DNA of 25,958 bases from JAOAIV01 sp038849555 (GCA_038849555.1 JAWCMT010000023.1:1-25958), one strand, 5' to 3'; counted from the stretch's first letter, positions 15,994 to 24,084 are shown. Notes: generated from the letters alone by a model not told the origin. Program-made: numbers and translations.

Positions 15994-17373
15994 TTATTTT
16001 AAAAGTTTGTCTTCTGTAGGCACCTTCTTTATTAAATCGTGCTTCATAAGAAGCTCTGTTGTCCGCCGAGCATTCTGAATTATCGCGGAAGCACGCTGAT
16101 ACAGTTCCTCACGACTCAGCTTTACTCTGGCCACACCCTGCTCAATTGACTTGAGCGCGCAAGCCACGGCTTCTCTGGGAAAAACCTCCCATTCATCCAT
16201 CCGCGGCAAAATACTCCGCTCATCCATGCCTCTTTCCTCAGCAAACTTGGCCAATTCCTGCGCTGCTGCAATGCACATGTCATCTGTAACAGTTCGCGCC
16301 TTCACGTCAAGCACGCCACGGAAAATTGCTGGAAACCCAAGACTGTTGTTCACTTGGTTAGGAAAGTCGCTTCTGCCTGTCGCCACAATCCGCGCGCCAG
16401 CCTCCTCCGCATCCCACGGCCAAATTTCCGGTATCGGATTAGCGCAAGCAAAAACTATCGCGTCATCCGCCATCGTCTTAATCCACGCCTTTTTAATAGT
16501 GTCTGGCCCGGGCTTTGAGGCGGCAACCACGGCGTCTACGCCTTTGAAGGCTTCTGCGATGTCGCCAGTTCTGCCCTCGCTATTGGTTTTCTGAGCAAGC
16601 TCGTATTTCCATGGGTCCTCTTCGCGTGTTATGTCGGCGCGGCCTGCGTGAACGATGCCTTTAGTGTCCACCATCATTATGTTGCCAGCCTTGACGCCCC
16701 AATTAATTAGCACATAAGCGGTGCGTATGTTGGCTGCTCCTGAGCCTACAAGCGTTATGAGGCATTCCTGCGGTTTTTTGCCCACAATTTTAAACGCGTT
16801 AATCAAGCCCGCGAGGATGACGGTGGCTGTTCCCTGCTGGTCGTCATGCCAAACGGGAATCTGAAGTCGCTCCCTAGCCTTTTCTAAAACGTGGAAGCAC
16901 TTCGGCTTCTCGATATCTTCAAGGTTTATGCCGCCGAAGGATGGTTCGAGAAGCTCGCAGGCGCGCACTATCTCGTCTGGGTCTTTGGTTTTGAGGCATA
17001 TTGGGAAGGCGTCCACGCCGCCGAGATACTTGAACAGGAGCGCTTTGCCTTCCATTACAGGCATGGCGGCTTCTGGTCCTATGTCGCCTAGGCCGAGGAC
17101 GCGTGTTCCGTCGGTGACTACGGCAACGTAGTTCCAGCGGTTAGTAAGCTCAAAGGCTTTTTCACGGTCAGCCTGAATCTCTTTGCATGCTGCGGCTACG
17201 CCGGGAGTGTACCAAATGGCGAAGTCGTCTATGCTTCTTATGGCGCATTTGGGCATGACCTGCACTTTGCCCTCATAGAACCGATGCATAGGCGGCGCTA
17301 TCAAGGCAGGTTTTTTAGCTTTAGCCAGCATCTCCTCTACTGTTGGTTTTTCCTGTTTTTTATCAGCCACCAA
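15994..17373 (-). CDS. Malic enzyme (oxaloacetate-decarboxylating malate dehydrogenase)
   Basis: Converts malate to pyruvate and CO2 with NAD(P). At 459 residues it is the short prokaryotic form without a phosphotransacetylase domain. Visible signatures: IWYTPGVA (catalytic Y55), LGDIGPEAAMPVMEGKA (general-base lysine at about 108), FGGINLEDIEKPKC and VWHDDQQGTATV (divalent-metal acids), and the Rossmann loop VGSGAANIR at about 211. SNPxPE-like ANPIPEIWPW and PNQVNNSLGFPAIFRG are also standard. The start is TTG at 17373, with GGAG nine bases upstream; a GTG follows directly. The cofactor (NAD or NADP) cannot be decided by eye. Together with the aldolase upstream, this suggests gluconeogenic or anaplerotic carbon flow; the 174-base gap argues for its own promoter. 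Confidence 0.94.
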   Translation of the reverse strand: MVADKKQEKPTVEEMLAKAKKPALIAPPMHRFYEGKVQVMPKCAIRSIDDFAIWYTPGVAAACKEIQADREKAFELTNRWNYVAVVTDGTRVLGLGDIGPEAAMPVMEGKALLFKYLGGVDAFPICLKTKDPDEIVRACELLEPSFGGINLEDIEKPKCFHVLEKARERLQIPVWHDDQQGTATVILAGLINAFKIVGKKPQECLITLVGSGAANIRTAYVLINWGVKAGNIMMVDTKGIVHAGRADITREEDPWKYELAQKTNSEGRTGDIAEAFKGVDAVVAASKPGPDTIKKAWIKTMADDAIVFACANPIPEIWPWDAEEAGARIVATGRSDFPNQVNNSLGFPAIFRGVLDVKARTVTDDMCIAAAQELAKFAEERGMDERSILPRMDEWEVFPREAVACALKSIEQGVARVKLSREELYQRASAIIQNARRTTELLMKHDLIKKVPTEDKLLK

Positions 17374-17547
17374 GAGCTTCTTCTCCTTCTTGCGAAGAAG
17401 GATTCATTGTTCTGTTTTAACCTTTTTGCCACCAAAAACTGCAAAAATAAATTCGCACGAAAACCAAAACTTGTTTTGCGTCGCTAAAAATTGATTGAGG
17501 AACCGCCAATGATACGTGAAAATGAGCAAAAATGAAATTTTTGGAGG

Positions 17548-18477
17548 TTATGCTTTTCCTGAGCTTCCGAACAAGCGCATTTTGCTTTTGGCTACTTCTT
17601 TCATGGCGTCCTTTGCGGGTCCAAGTATTTTCCGCGGGTCAAATTCTTTAGGCGAATTCGTTAATACCTCGCGGACTGTTGCCGTGAAAGCCAAGCGCAA
17701 GTCTGTGTCAATGTTAATTTTAGCGATGCCAAGTGTGATAGCTTGCTTTATCTGCTCCTCAGGTATGCCTTTTGCGCCACTCAGCGCAGCGCCATACTTG
17801 TTGGCTTTTTCCACAATCCACTGCGGCACGTTTGAGGCGCCATGCAAAACCAGCGGGATACTCACCTTCTTGTTTATCGCTTTCAGCCGCTCTAAATCCA
17901 GTTTAGCTTCACTTTTGAACTTGTACGCTCCATGTGAAGTGCCGATGGCAACTGCTAAAGCGTCCACGCCTGTTTTCTCAACAAACTCCGCTGCGGCATC
18001 TGGGTCGGTTAGGATTGCTTCTTTTTCTTCGACGCTGCGCTCTTCCACGCCTGCAAGCTTGCCCAGTTCCGCCTCAACCGAAACGCCTTTGGGATGGGCA
18101 ATGTTTACTACTCGTTTGGTTAGGGCGATGTTTTCTTCGAAGCTGAGGAATGAGCCGTCAATCATGACTGAAGTGAAACCGGCTTCAACGCATTTTGCGG
18201 CTGTTTCGAAGTCTTCTCCATGATCAAGATGCATCGCCACGGGCACGGCTACTGATTGCGCGGCGGTTTTCACGATGCTGGTTATATATGCCAAACCCGC
18301 GTATTTAATGACGCTTGGCGTGATCTGCATTATTACTGGAGATTTCTCTTCTGCTGCAGCTTCAACGATGGCTAATGTGCTTTCGAGGTTTTGGACGTTA
18401 AAAGCTCCGATGGCGTAGCCGTTTTTTCTCGCGGGAAACATCAAATCTTTGTTTGTAACAAGCACTTTGCTCACCAC
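17548..18477 (-). CDS. fba: Class II fructose-bisphosphate aldolase
   Basis: A 309-residue zinc-dependent aldolase that splits or forms fructose 1,6-bisphosphate. Visible residues: GAFNVQNLE near 24, HLDHGED (catalytic D85, zinc ligand H86), VEAELGKLAG (E137), GTSHGAYK (zinc H182), LVLHGASNVP (zinc H212), and the phosphate-site segment KINIDTDLR (N255, D257). The layout is that of bacterial FbaA/GatY-type enzymes. Most archaea use class I or the bifunctional FBP aldolase/phosphatase, so a class II enzyme here suggests ancient transfer from bacteria. Tagatose-bisphosphate aldolase is the main alternative. The start is GTG at 18477 (a second GTG follows); a TTATATAA element at 18518-18525 could be its TATA box. 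Confidence 0.93.
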   Translation of the reverse strand: MVSKVLVTNKDLMFPARKNGYAIGAFNVQNLESTLAIVEAAAEEKSPVIMQITPSVIKYAGLAYITSIVKTAAQSVAVPVAMHLDHGEDFETAAKCVEAGFTSVMIDGSFLSFEENIALTKRVVNIAHPKGVSVEAELGKLAGVEERSVEEKEAILTDPDAAAEFVEKTGVDALAVAIGTSHGAYKFKSEAKLDLERLKAINKKVSIPLVLHGASNVPQWIVEKANKYGAALSGAKGIPEEQIKQAITLGIAKINIDTDLRLAFTATVREVLTNSPKEFDPRKILGPAKDAMKEVAKSKMRLFGSSGKA

Positions 18478-18648
18478 ATGTTAACTTTTAAACATACATG
18501 GAGTGGTTGCGGCACGTTATATAAAATTTCTGTGCCGTAGCATCCTGAGCGAGGACTCAAAGTCGCTTAAATAAAAGGCGCGTGGAAAAATATGGGGCAT
18601 AAAATTTACAAATCTGCAGCTGTACTCTAACAATAAGAAGGTTCCAAC

Positions 18649-18867
18649 TTGACATGCTACTTTAGACATCTACGGGAGGTATTCCAGAAGGCGGAAATAG
18701 AGCCTACAGCGCAAAATAAAGCTGAAATCGACAAAATAATCCACAAGCTTGTCGGCGTGGACTACAAAAACTGCCCAGCGACTTGGAAGCAAGTTAAAAT
18801 CCAGTTGGCAAAAGATGAAACAAGCTTCATTTCAAAGCTAAAAGAAGAATGGCAACGCAGAAAGTAA
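18649..18867 (+). CDS. Small conserved archaeal protein of unknown function
   Basis: A 72-residue soluble protein starting at TTG 18649 (MTCYFRHLREVFQKAEIE), preceded by AGAAGG. Short helical segments with EIDKIIHKLVGVDYKNCP and TWKQVKIQLAKDE are seen; the same layout (TCxFRH, VGVxYKNCPxTWK) is one I recall from short uncharacterised archaeal proteins, though I cannot name the family. Two cysteines (C3, C42) and a histidine near the start could bind metal. It is 13 bases upstream of the RNase HI start and so probably shares a transcript with it. Confidence 0.68.
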   Translation: MTCYFRHLREVFQKAEIEPTAQNKAEIDKIIHKLVGVDYKNCPATWKQVKIQLAKDETSFISKLKEEWQRRK

Positions 18868-18880
18868 CCGCCACTATATA

Positions 18881-19330
18881 ATGAAAGCTTGGGGGAAAGT
18901 GGTCATAAACAAAAAATTGCTGCTTTTTTCTGACGGTGGTGCAAGAGGAAATCCCGGACCCGCCGCATTAGCGTTTATTGCAATGCTGGAGAACGGGCAA
19001 ATCCTAACTGCGAACTCGCGCTACATAGGCCTCCGCACTAACAATCAGGCTGAGTATGAAGCGGTAATCGCGGCGTTACAGTTTGCAGCTGCTGCCCACG
19101 CCGAAGAAGTTGTCTGCTATCTTGACAGTGAACTGGTAGTTAAGCAGCTTACGGGAGAATACGCGGTGAAAAATTCTGGGCTTAGAAAGCTGTGGAGCCA
19201 AGCCAAAGAATTGAGCCGCTGCTTCAAAAAAATCAGTTTTGTTAGTGTGCCTCGGTCTAACCCTCAAATTCAGAAGGCAGACGCCCTTGTCAACAAGGCG
19301 CTAGATGAAGCAATGAAAAACTACTCTTAA
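18881..19330 (+). CDS. rnhA: Ribonuclease HI
   Basis: Cuts the RNA strand of RNA-DNA hybrids. In 149 residues it carries the four acidic catalytic residues: D18 in FSDGGARGNPGPA, E58 in NNQAEYEA, D82 in YLDSELVVKQL, and D134 in QKADALVN. The substrate-binding region KNSGLRKLWSQA matches the family. The catalytic-loop His of the common HVPR motif is replaced by Ser (SVPR, about residue 122), as in some archaeal and Bacillus-type enzymes. The ATG at 18881 overlaps a TATATAA element; transcription from it would begin near the GTG at 18899 (MVINKKLLLF), a plausible shorter start preceded by GGGGGA. Archaea mainly use RNase HII, so this is an additional type. Confidence 0.93.
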   Translation: MKAWGKVVINKKLLLFSDGGARGNPGPAALAFIAMLENGQILTANSRYIGLRTNNQAEYEAVIAALQFAAAAHAEEVVCYLDSELVVKQLTGEYAVKNSGLRKLWSQAKELSRCFKKISFVSVPRSNPQIQKADALVNKALDEAMKNYS

Positions 19331-19409
19331 ATACTGACTTAACCCCCCTTTTAATTCAAGATATCTTTATACTGAGCGCTTAACTCTTGCATAAACGGTG
19401 GAAAAAGCA

Positions 19410-19811
19410 ATGTTTGTTCACACAAGCATTCGGACAAGCAACATGGAGAGATCCATAGATTTCTACACTCGCTTTTTAGGGCTTAAGCTTGTGAGCCGCC
19501 GAGAAATTCCGCAGAACAACGCCGAGATTGCTTTTCTAAGGGATCCAGAAGGCAAGGGCGCAACACTTGAATTAACTTGGTACCACAACCAAAAGAAGTT
19601 TGTCCAAGCTAAATATGAGCAACGCGTGTTTGACCACATCGCCTTCGAAGTTAAGGATATGCAGCAGACGATTGAGGCTATGAGGAAAGCGGGCGTCACC
19701 ATAACCGATGAACCGTTCAGGCTTAGCGCCACGGGCTCGTTAATCGCGTTTGTAGAAGACCCTGATGGAACGCTTATTGAACTGATTGAAAAGCCATTAA
19801 CCAAAAACTGA
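19410..19811 (+). CDS. Glyoxalase/VOC family protein (lactoylglutathione lyase-like)
   Basis: A vicinal-oxygen-chelate protein of 133 residues from the ATG at 19410, which has GGTGGA eight bases upstream; the frame also allows GTG at 19398. The two beta-alpha-beta-beta-beta modules carry the four glyoxalase metal ligands in order: H4 (FVHTSIR), E54 (LELTWY), H76 (DHIAFEV) and E124 (LIELIE). FYTRFLGLKLVSRRE and FVEDPDGTLIEL are typical of GloA. The likely role is methylglyoxal detoxification or a related lyase or isomerase, but archaeal thiol partners differ from glutathione, so the substrate is open. It is 67 bases downstream of RNase HI. Confidence 0.85.
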   Translation: MFVHTSIRTSNMERSIDFYTRFLGLKLVSRREIPQNNAEIAFLRDPEGKGATLELTWYHNQKKFVQAKYEQRVFDHIAFEVKDMQQTIEAMRKAGVTITDEPFRLSATGSLIAFVEDPDGTLIELIEKPLTKN

Positions 19812-19815
19812 AATT

Positions 19816-19842
19816 CTTTTTCTCTATCTTTTTTGATATTTT
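19816..19842 (+). terminator. T-rich terminator after the VOC gene
   Basis: Three successive T tracts follow within 40 bases of the stop codon, including TTTTTT near 19829, matching archaeal oligo-T termination. Confidence 0.4.
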
Positions 19843-19875
19843 CTACTATAGTGTTGCACAAAATATTTATGAATT

Positions 19876-19884
19876 ATATATAGA
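19876..19884 (+). promoter_or_regulatory. Candidate TATA box of the ABC transporter operon
   Basis: TATATATAG in an AT-rich stretch predicts transcription near 19905 and so a leader of about 100 bases before the permease gene. ATAGAG recurs at 19880, 19899 and 19951, possibly a regulator half-site. Confidence 0.4.
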
Positions 19885-19912
19885 GTCTGAATGGCTAAAT
19901 AGAGTATTGTTT

Positions 19913-20015
19913 GGGTTCGAGAGGGGAGTAAAGAACCCTGACATCGCAGTATAGAGCCACTATATCAATCATGAGTAATTGGAGGAGAAACACTGTATCG
20001 CCGCAAAATCATTAG
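19913..20015 (+). promoter_or_regulatory. Structured leader with short upstream open frame before the ABC permease
   Basis: GGGTTC (19913-19918) pairs with GAACCC (19933-19938) to form a six-base stem. An ATG at 19971 opens a 14-codon frame ending TAG at 20013-20015. The only good ribosome binding site, GGAGGAG (19981-19987), is inside it, and the next in-frame codon for the permease after that site is CTG at 19993. No known riboswitch class is recognised. Confidence 0.3.
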
Positions 20016-20025
20016 TGTTCTAAAC

Positions 20026-21678
20026 GTGATGTCAGCTAAGAAGCCATTGAAATACGCCATGTACCTTGCCGCAGTAGCAGTTTTCTTCGCGTTAATCTTG
20101 CTTCCGCCCATAATTGGAATTTTCACAAAATGGAACACCGTCCAAGAAGTTCTTGATCAACCAGCACTCATGCATCGGGCATTGATTTCGGTAGTGAATT
20201 CATTTACGATTGCATTACTTGTTTCCGCATTAGATGTGGTCGCTGGTGCTCCTATGGCTTGGCTAATTACACGCGGCAAGTCAAAATGGCTTAACGTCCT
20301 CGACACCTTTGCAGACATCCCGTTTATCGTGCCAACCGCGGCGCTTGGCTATTCCCTCCTGCTTTTCTGGAATGGACCTGAGGGTTTGTCTGCGTTTTTC
20401 GGCGGCTCTCTAATTTCCACAGGCTGGCTGCTTGTTGCGTTACTTCATTTCACGTTTTCTTATCCTATTGTAGTCCGCGTTTTAGTAGGCGCATTACTTG
20501 ACTATAAGAGGGAGTATGAGCAGGCATCCAGAACGCTTGGCGCACCGCCCTTTATAGCGGCTAGAACGGTTACTTTTCCGATACTCAAACCGGCGCTTAT
20601 AGCCGCGTTTATTCTTTCCTTTGCGAGGTCACTTTCAGAAACCGGTGCAACATTTATCGTTGCTGGAGCATTCGAGAATGGCCCGGTTTTTCTTCAGAAC
20701 ATGAAAAACGAATTTTCAAGCGGCATAGTTTCTCAAACCACATACGAAGGCTCCACAGTCTTTGCTAGCCTAATCCTAATAGTCGCGTCTCTTTCTATTT
20801 TTGCGTTGATTCGCATTTTAGGCTCAAGGCTGAGATTGCCGTTTAACAGGGTTTGGCCAAGCATAGAAAGAAAACTCAGCTACTCAAAAGCCACTGCCTC
20901 AAGGAATACGGTCACGTTACTGGTTTTTCTGGCAATAGTTTTGCTTCCATCACTTTTTGTCGCTTTGCCCGCCTTTCAAGCCTTATTTACAGACGCTTTC
21001 TCCGCGGCGATTTCAGGTTCAGGCTTATGGGCAGATTACTGGCAAGGCTTGCTCGTCTCGTATCTTTTGGGCGCAATTGTTACAATCATCGGCTTTGTGG
21101 TTGGATTGCCCATGGCTATACTGATTGCGAGAAAGAAATTTGGCGGCGTCATCTCAACTGTGCTGGATCTACTCATTAACGTGCCGTTGATAGTGCCATC
21201 CATTGCCTTAGGTGTTTCTCTTAAATTCTTTTGGCAGAGCTTCGCTTTTATGCCAGAATTCATACTTTTGATTTTTGCTCATCTTGCAATCACTTATCCA
21301 TATATTGTGCGGTCGATATCTGCGGCATTTGAGAGGATAAGTATAGACATAGAAGACGCGGCAAAAACGCTTGGCGCTAAACCCTTTGACGTATTCAGAA
21401 CTATAATGTTGCCGTTAACGAAGTATTCGATCCTGTCAGGAGCCATAATGGTTTTCACTAGAAGCGTAAGCGAAACAGGCGCAACCTTGGCTGTGGTCAC
21501 AAGCTTGCAGACTGCGCCGGTAGTCATAGTTAACTGGGTAAGAGCCCTGCAGAATCCTGCTTTAAACGCAAATATCACGCCGTCTGTAGTCGGATTGGGC
21601 TGCGGAATTCTGATAGTGTTTTCCTTCATAATTCTCCTATTGCTGAGGCTTGTTACTCGAGGAAAAGGGAGATATTGA
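20026..21678 (+). CDS. ABC transporter permease, two fused permease domains
   Basis: A 550-residue membrane protein with two complete binding-protein-dependent permease domains in one chain, as in FbpB/ThiP-type importers. Each has an EAA-type cytoplasmic loop for the ATPase: YEQASRTLGAPPFIAARTVTFP (about 165-186) and IEDAAKTLGAKPFDVFRTIMLP (about 442-463), each followed by the repeated signature ARSLSETGAT / TRSVSETGAT. About twelve hydrophobic helices are seen. Candidate substrates for the family include Fe(III), thiamine, sulfate and molybdate; the sequence alone does not decide. GTG 20026 and ATG 20029 have no ribosome binding site, whereas GGAGGAG at 19981 would suit the in-frame CTG at 19993. 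The ATPase follows after 56 bases; no substrate-binding protein is adjacent. Confidence 0.9.
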   Translation: MMSAKKPLKYAMYLAAVAVFFALILLPPIIGIFTKWNTVQEVLDQPALMHRALISVVNSFTIALLVSALDVVAGAPMAWLITRGKSKWLNVLDTFADIPFIVPTAALGYSLLLFWNGPEGLSAFFGGSLISTGWLLVALLHFTFSYPIVVRVLVGALLDYKREYEQASRTLGAPPFIAARTVTFPILKPALIAAFILSFARSLSETGATFIVAGAFENGPVFLQNMKNEFSSGIVSQTTYEGSTVFASLILIVASLSIFALIRILGSRLRLPFNRVWPSIERKLSYSKATASRNTVTLLVFLAIVLLPSLFVALPAFQALFTDAFSAAISGSGLWADYWQGLLVSYLLGAIVTIIGFVVGLPMAILIARKKFGGVISTVLDLLINVPLIVPSIALGVSLKFFWQSFAFMPEFILLIFAHLAITYPYIVRSISAAFERISIDIEDAAKTLGAKPFDVFRTIMLPLTKYSILSGAIMVFTRSVSETGATLAVVTSLQTAPVVIVNWVRALQNPALNANITPSVVGLGCGILIVFSFIILLLLRLVTRGKGRY

Positions 21679-21734
21679 CATGAAAAATTATAACTTGCTA
21701 AGTCACATTATAAACTCGAAGGGAGCCTTCAAAG

Positions 21735-22832
21735 ATGCCTGAAGTCCGCGTTGTAAATTTGACCAAAAAATTCGGGAACATCGTGGCCTTGGATAATGTT
21801 AACCTCGTAATTCATGACAAAGAATATTTTTCGTTGCTGGGCCCAAGCGGCTGCGGAAAAACCACTTTGCTACGCTTGATTGCTGGGCTTATTGAACCTG
21901 ACAGCGGCGAAATCTACATCGGCGGCAAACGCGTGGACAATGTTCCGCCGGAAGACAGAGAAATAGGCTTTGTTTTTCAAACCTTCGCCTTGTTTCCTCA
22001 CATGACTGTTTGGGAAAACGTGAATTATGGTCCTCGAGTGAAGAACTTTGATTTGAAGGCGGCAGGGACAATAGGGCATGAGGTGCTTGAGCTGGTTAAG
22101 CTTCATGAACGTTTAAACGCTTATCCAAATGAATTAAGCGGCGGCATGATGCAGCGAATAGCCGTTGCACGTGCACTTGCAGCCGGCGCGAAGACGCTGC
22201 TTCTGGACGAACCGCTCGGGCAGTTGGATGCTAAAGTGAGAAATGAAATAAGATATGAAATGCGCAGGATGGCGAAGGATTTGAATTTGACTGCGGTTCA
22301 TGTTACTCATGACCAAGCAGAAGCCATGTCAATCTCTGACAGAATAGCAGTTATGAAAAAGGGCAAGATAGTGCAAGTTGGCACTCCTCAGGAGCTTTAT
22401 ATGAAGCCGAACAGCCTTTTTGTTGCATACTTTATTGGGGAATCAAACTTTCTGGAGGGTTCGGTTGCAGAGGTTGCCGATGGCGAGATGGCGGTAGAGC
22501 TGCGTGGTGGAGACCGTGTCAAAGTTTTGGGTGAGGGGTTAAAGAAAGGTGAGAGAGCAGTTGTTGCAGTAAGACCTGAAGTTTTCATGGTTGCGCAGAA
22601 AAACCACGGCGCGAACATGCTCAAGGGTATCGTGGAAAAAATCTCTTTTGAAGGCACATTTGTGAGATACGAGATTAAACTAAAAAGCGAGGATTCCGTG
22701 ATTGTTATCAGGCCTTCTTTAACTGAGAAATGGTTTGACATCGGCGCAAGTATCACGTTAAGCTTTGAGCCAGAGAAAGCACATGTCTTTCCGTATCCCG
22801 AAACGTCTTTAGCTGAAGAATTATCTGTTTAG
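21735..22832 (+). CDS. ABC transporter ATP-binding protein with TOBE domain
   Basis: A 365-residue importer ATPase of the PotA/FbpC/CysA type. The nucleotide-binding domain (1-235) has Walker A GPSGCGKTT (36-44), Q-loop Q82, signature LSGGM (134-138; Gln replaced by Met), Walker B LLLDEP (155-160), the D-loop LGQLDAK, and the switch H192 in VHVTHDQAE. The C-terminal part (about 240-350) is a TOBE-like regulatory region with VVAVRPEVFMV and GIVEKISFEGTFVRYEI. It starts at ATG 21735 with GGGAG nine bases upstream and lies downstream of the fused permease, with which it forms the transporter. Its stop overlaps by four bases the stop of a convergent minus-strand gene. Confidence 0.94.
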   Translation: MPEVRVVNLTKKFGNIVALDNVNLVIHDKEYFSLLGPSGCGKTTLLRLIAGLIEPDSGEIYIGGKRVDNVPPEDREIGFVFQTFALFPHMTVWENVNYGPRVKNFDLKAAGTIGHEVLELVKLHERLNAYPNELSGGMMQRIAVARALAAGAKTLLLDEPLGQLDAKVRNEIRYEMRRMAKDLNLTAVHVTHDQAEAMSISDRIAVMKKGKIVQVGTPQELYMKPNSLFVAYFIGESNFLEGSVAEVADGEMAVELRGGDRVKVLGEGLKKGERAVVAVRPEVFMVAQKNHGANMLKGIVEKISFEGTFVRYEIKLKSEDSVIVIRPSLTEKWFDIGASITLSFEPEKAHVFPYPETSLAEELSV

Positions 22833-23470
22833 GCTCGCTTCTTTCGGCGCAGTGCAAGAAACGCTAAAGCAGCCAGAATTAAAATGACTGCGAGAATCAG
22901 GAGTGCATAGAAAACTACGGGGTCTAAGCCTAAGATTTGCGGTTGCCACATGTTTGTCTTTTCGAGCATTGAGTGAATAGTGTAATCTGGGAATTCTGAG
23001 ATGCCTTCGACGAGAACGCCTGTGGCTTTATCCCAATAATACGTGCTTTGCGCTGCAATTGCTGAGATGACTGTGCGTGTGGCGCCTGCGTAAGTTCTTT
23101 CTTCAATTTTGCTGATGGTTACAGTTCCGTGATACTTGTCGAAGAAAGAATCCCCAACGTTCAAGTTTGCGGGGATTATAAACTCGTCTCCAAGTTGACC
23201 CGTTGCAAGGTTCAGCGTTATTGTTTCATTTATTAGGGTTCCATCAGCAAATTTTGTTGTAACGTTTAGATTGATGACTGTTCCTTGGACATCAGTAACC
23301 TCAGTTCTCGCCCAAGTTACTTCGTGACCAGCAGGCGGCGTACCCGTGAAAACCGCATGATATTCCATCCAGTCGCCCTTTTTCACACCTACCGAAATTT
23401 CAGCAGTCACTGCATTTATAACAAGAAACGACATGAGCAACGCGGTGCAGATGCTCAGGTTTCTTTTCAT
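22829..23470 (-). CDS. Secreted, C-terminally anchored protein of unknown function
   Basis: A 213-residue protein with a signal peptide (ICTALLMSFLVINAV, cleavage near VTA), an extracellular beta-rich domain (about 25-180), and a C-terminal helix ending in an RRKKRA tail (about 187-213). Motifs such as VGVKKGDWMEYHAVF, LATGQLGDEFIIPANLNVGDSF and STYYWDKATGVLVEG are typical of archaeal surface proteins with repeated beta-hairpin domains (similar proteins occur in Methanosarcina and Bathyarchaeia). It is not a classical substrate-binding protein, although it is next to the ABC transporter. Function unknown. The start is the ATG at 23470. Confidence 0.8.
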   Translation of the reverse strand: MKRNLSICTALLMSFLVINAVTAEISVGVKKGDWMEYHAVFTGTPPAGHEVTWARTEVTDVQGTVINLNVTTKFADGTLINETITLNLATGQLGDEFIIPANLNVGDSFFDKYHGTVTISKIEERTYAGATRTVISAIAAQSTYYWDKATGVLVEGISEFPDYTIHSMLEKTNMWQPQILGLDPVVFYALLILAVILILAALAFLALRRKKRA

Positions 23471-23580
23471 GGATTATTAAATAAGCAACTTTTTAATTTT
23501 TAAAACTTGCTAATGCGCTATGGTCTCAGTATATAGCTAAATGCATCAATGTTCTGCTTTAATGGATGGCTATGTAGCCT

Positions 23581-23991
23581 TTAAAAGAAGAAGCCATATT
23601 TTTTCTTTTCATATTCTGTTTCGAATTTCTCGTTTATTTCTTCTTCGTTGTCAAGCGCGGTTACAGTTATAGCGTCTTCTTCCGGCGCCGGTGTTTCTAT
23701 TGTGTTTTCATGATTTTTATTGTCTTCGTCCATGGGTAGGGCGTCTGCGGAGATGTTGGTGGTTGATAATTTTTCTAGTTGTGTTTCCAGCAAGCTGATT
23801 TTGTGCTGTAGTTGGTTTATGGCTTCTTTTTTGGCGGCATTTTTCTTCTTTAGTTCTTGGATTGCTACTTTCTCGCTGAGTAATTTCCAGCGTGTTTCTA
23901 GTTGTTTTAGTTCTTCGTCTAGGTCTTGTGCTTCTTCTTCTAAGCGTGCCCTTTCGTTTTGTAGTTGTTCTATTTCGATGGTGGCGCTCAT
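23581..23991 (-). CDS. Coiled-coil protein with acidic C-terminus
   Basis: A 136-residue protein with a strong coiled coil over residues 3-78 (heptad-like EQLQNERARLEEEAQDLDEE and QLQHKISLLETQLEKL), then a disordered acidic stretch (DEDNKNHENTIETPAPEED) and a terminal EYEKKKYGFFF. No enzyme domain or membrane helix is seen. Coiled-coil length and acidic tail could suit a scaffold or cytoskeleton-linked protein; it is about 385 bases from the chemotaxis operon and divergent from it. I do not recognise a family. The start is ATG at 23991. Confidence 0.65.
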   Translation of the reverse strand: MSATIEIEQLQNERARLEEEAQDLDEELKQLETRWKLLSEKVAIQELKKKNAAKKEAINQLQHKISLLETQLEKLSTTNISADALPMDEDNKNHENTIETPAPEEDAITVTALDNEEEINEKFETEYEKKKYGFFF

Positions 23992-24053
23992 TTTTGGTCA
24001 CGTGATACTGAATCTTGTTTCTTAAGATATTATTTAGAGGTTAGTTCAGATAC

Positions 24054-24084
24054 GGAAATATTACCAAATTCGAAATATTACCGT
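24054..24084. repeat. Paired repeat, candidate operator
   Basis: GAAATATTACC occurs twice (24055-24065 and 24072-24082, 17 bases apart). With the flanks ACGG and CCGT the unit is also nearly palindromic. It lies in the 23992-24376 intergenic region just upstream of the TATA-like CTAAATAATA (minus strand, about 24028-24037) of the coiled-coil gene. A second 9-mer repeat, CCTTTTGGA, occurs at 24200 and 24219. No coding sequence is seen in this region. Confidence 0.35.

Noticed and set aside
19911..19940. GGGTTCGA string resembling a tRNA T-arm
   Set aside because: No matching stem partner on the far side, no acceptor, D or anticodon arms fit around it.
23717..24001. Arg/Thr-rich frame (94 codons) overlapping the coiled-coil gene
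   Set aside because: Same strand as the real gene in another frame; composition is typical of a shadow of GAA/GAG-rich coding sequence.
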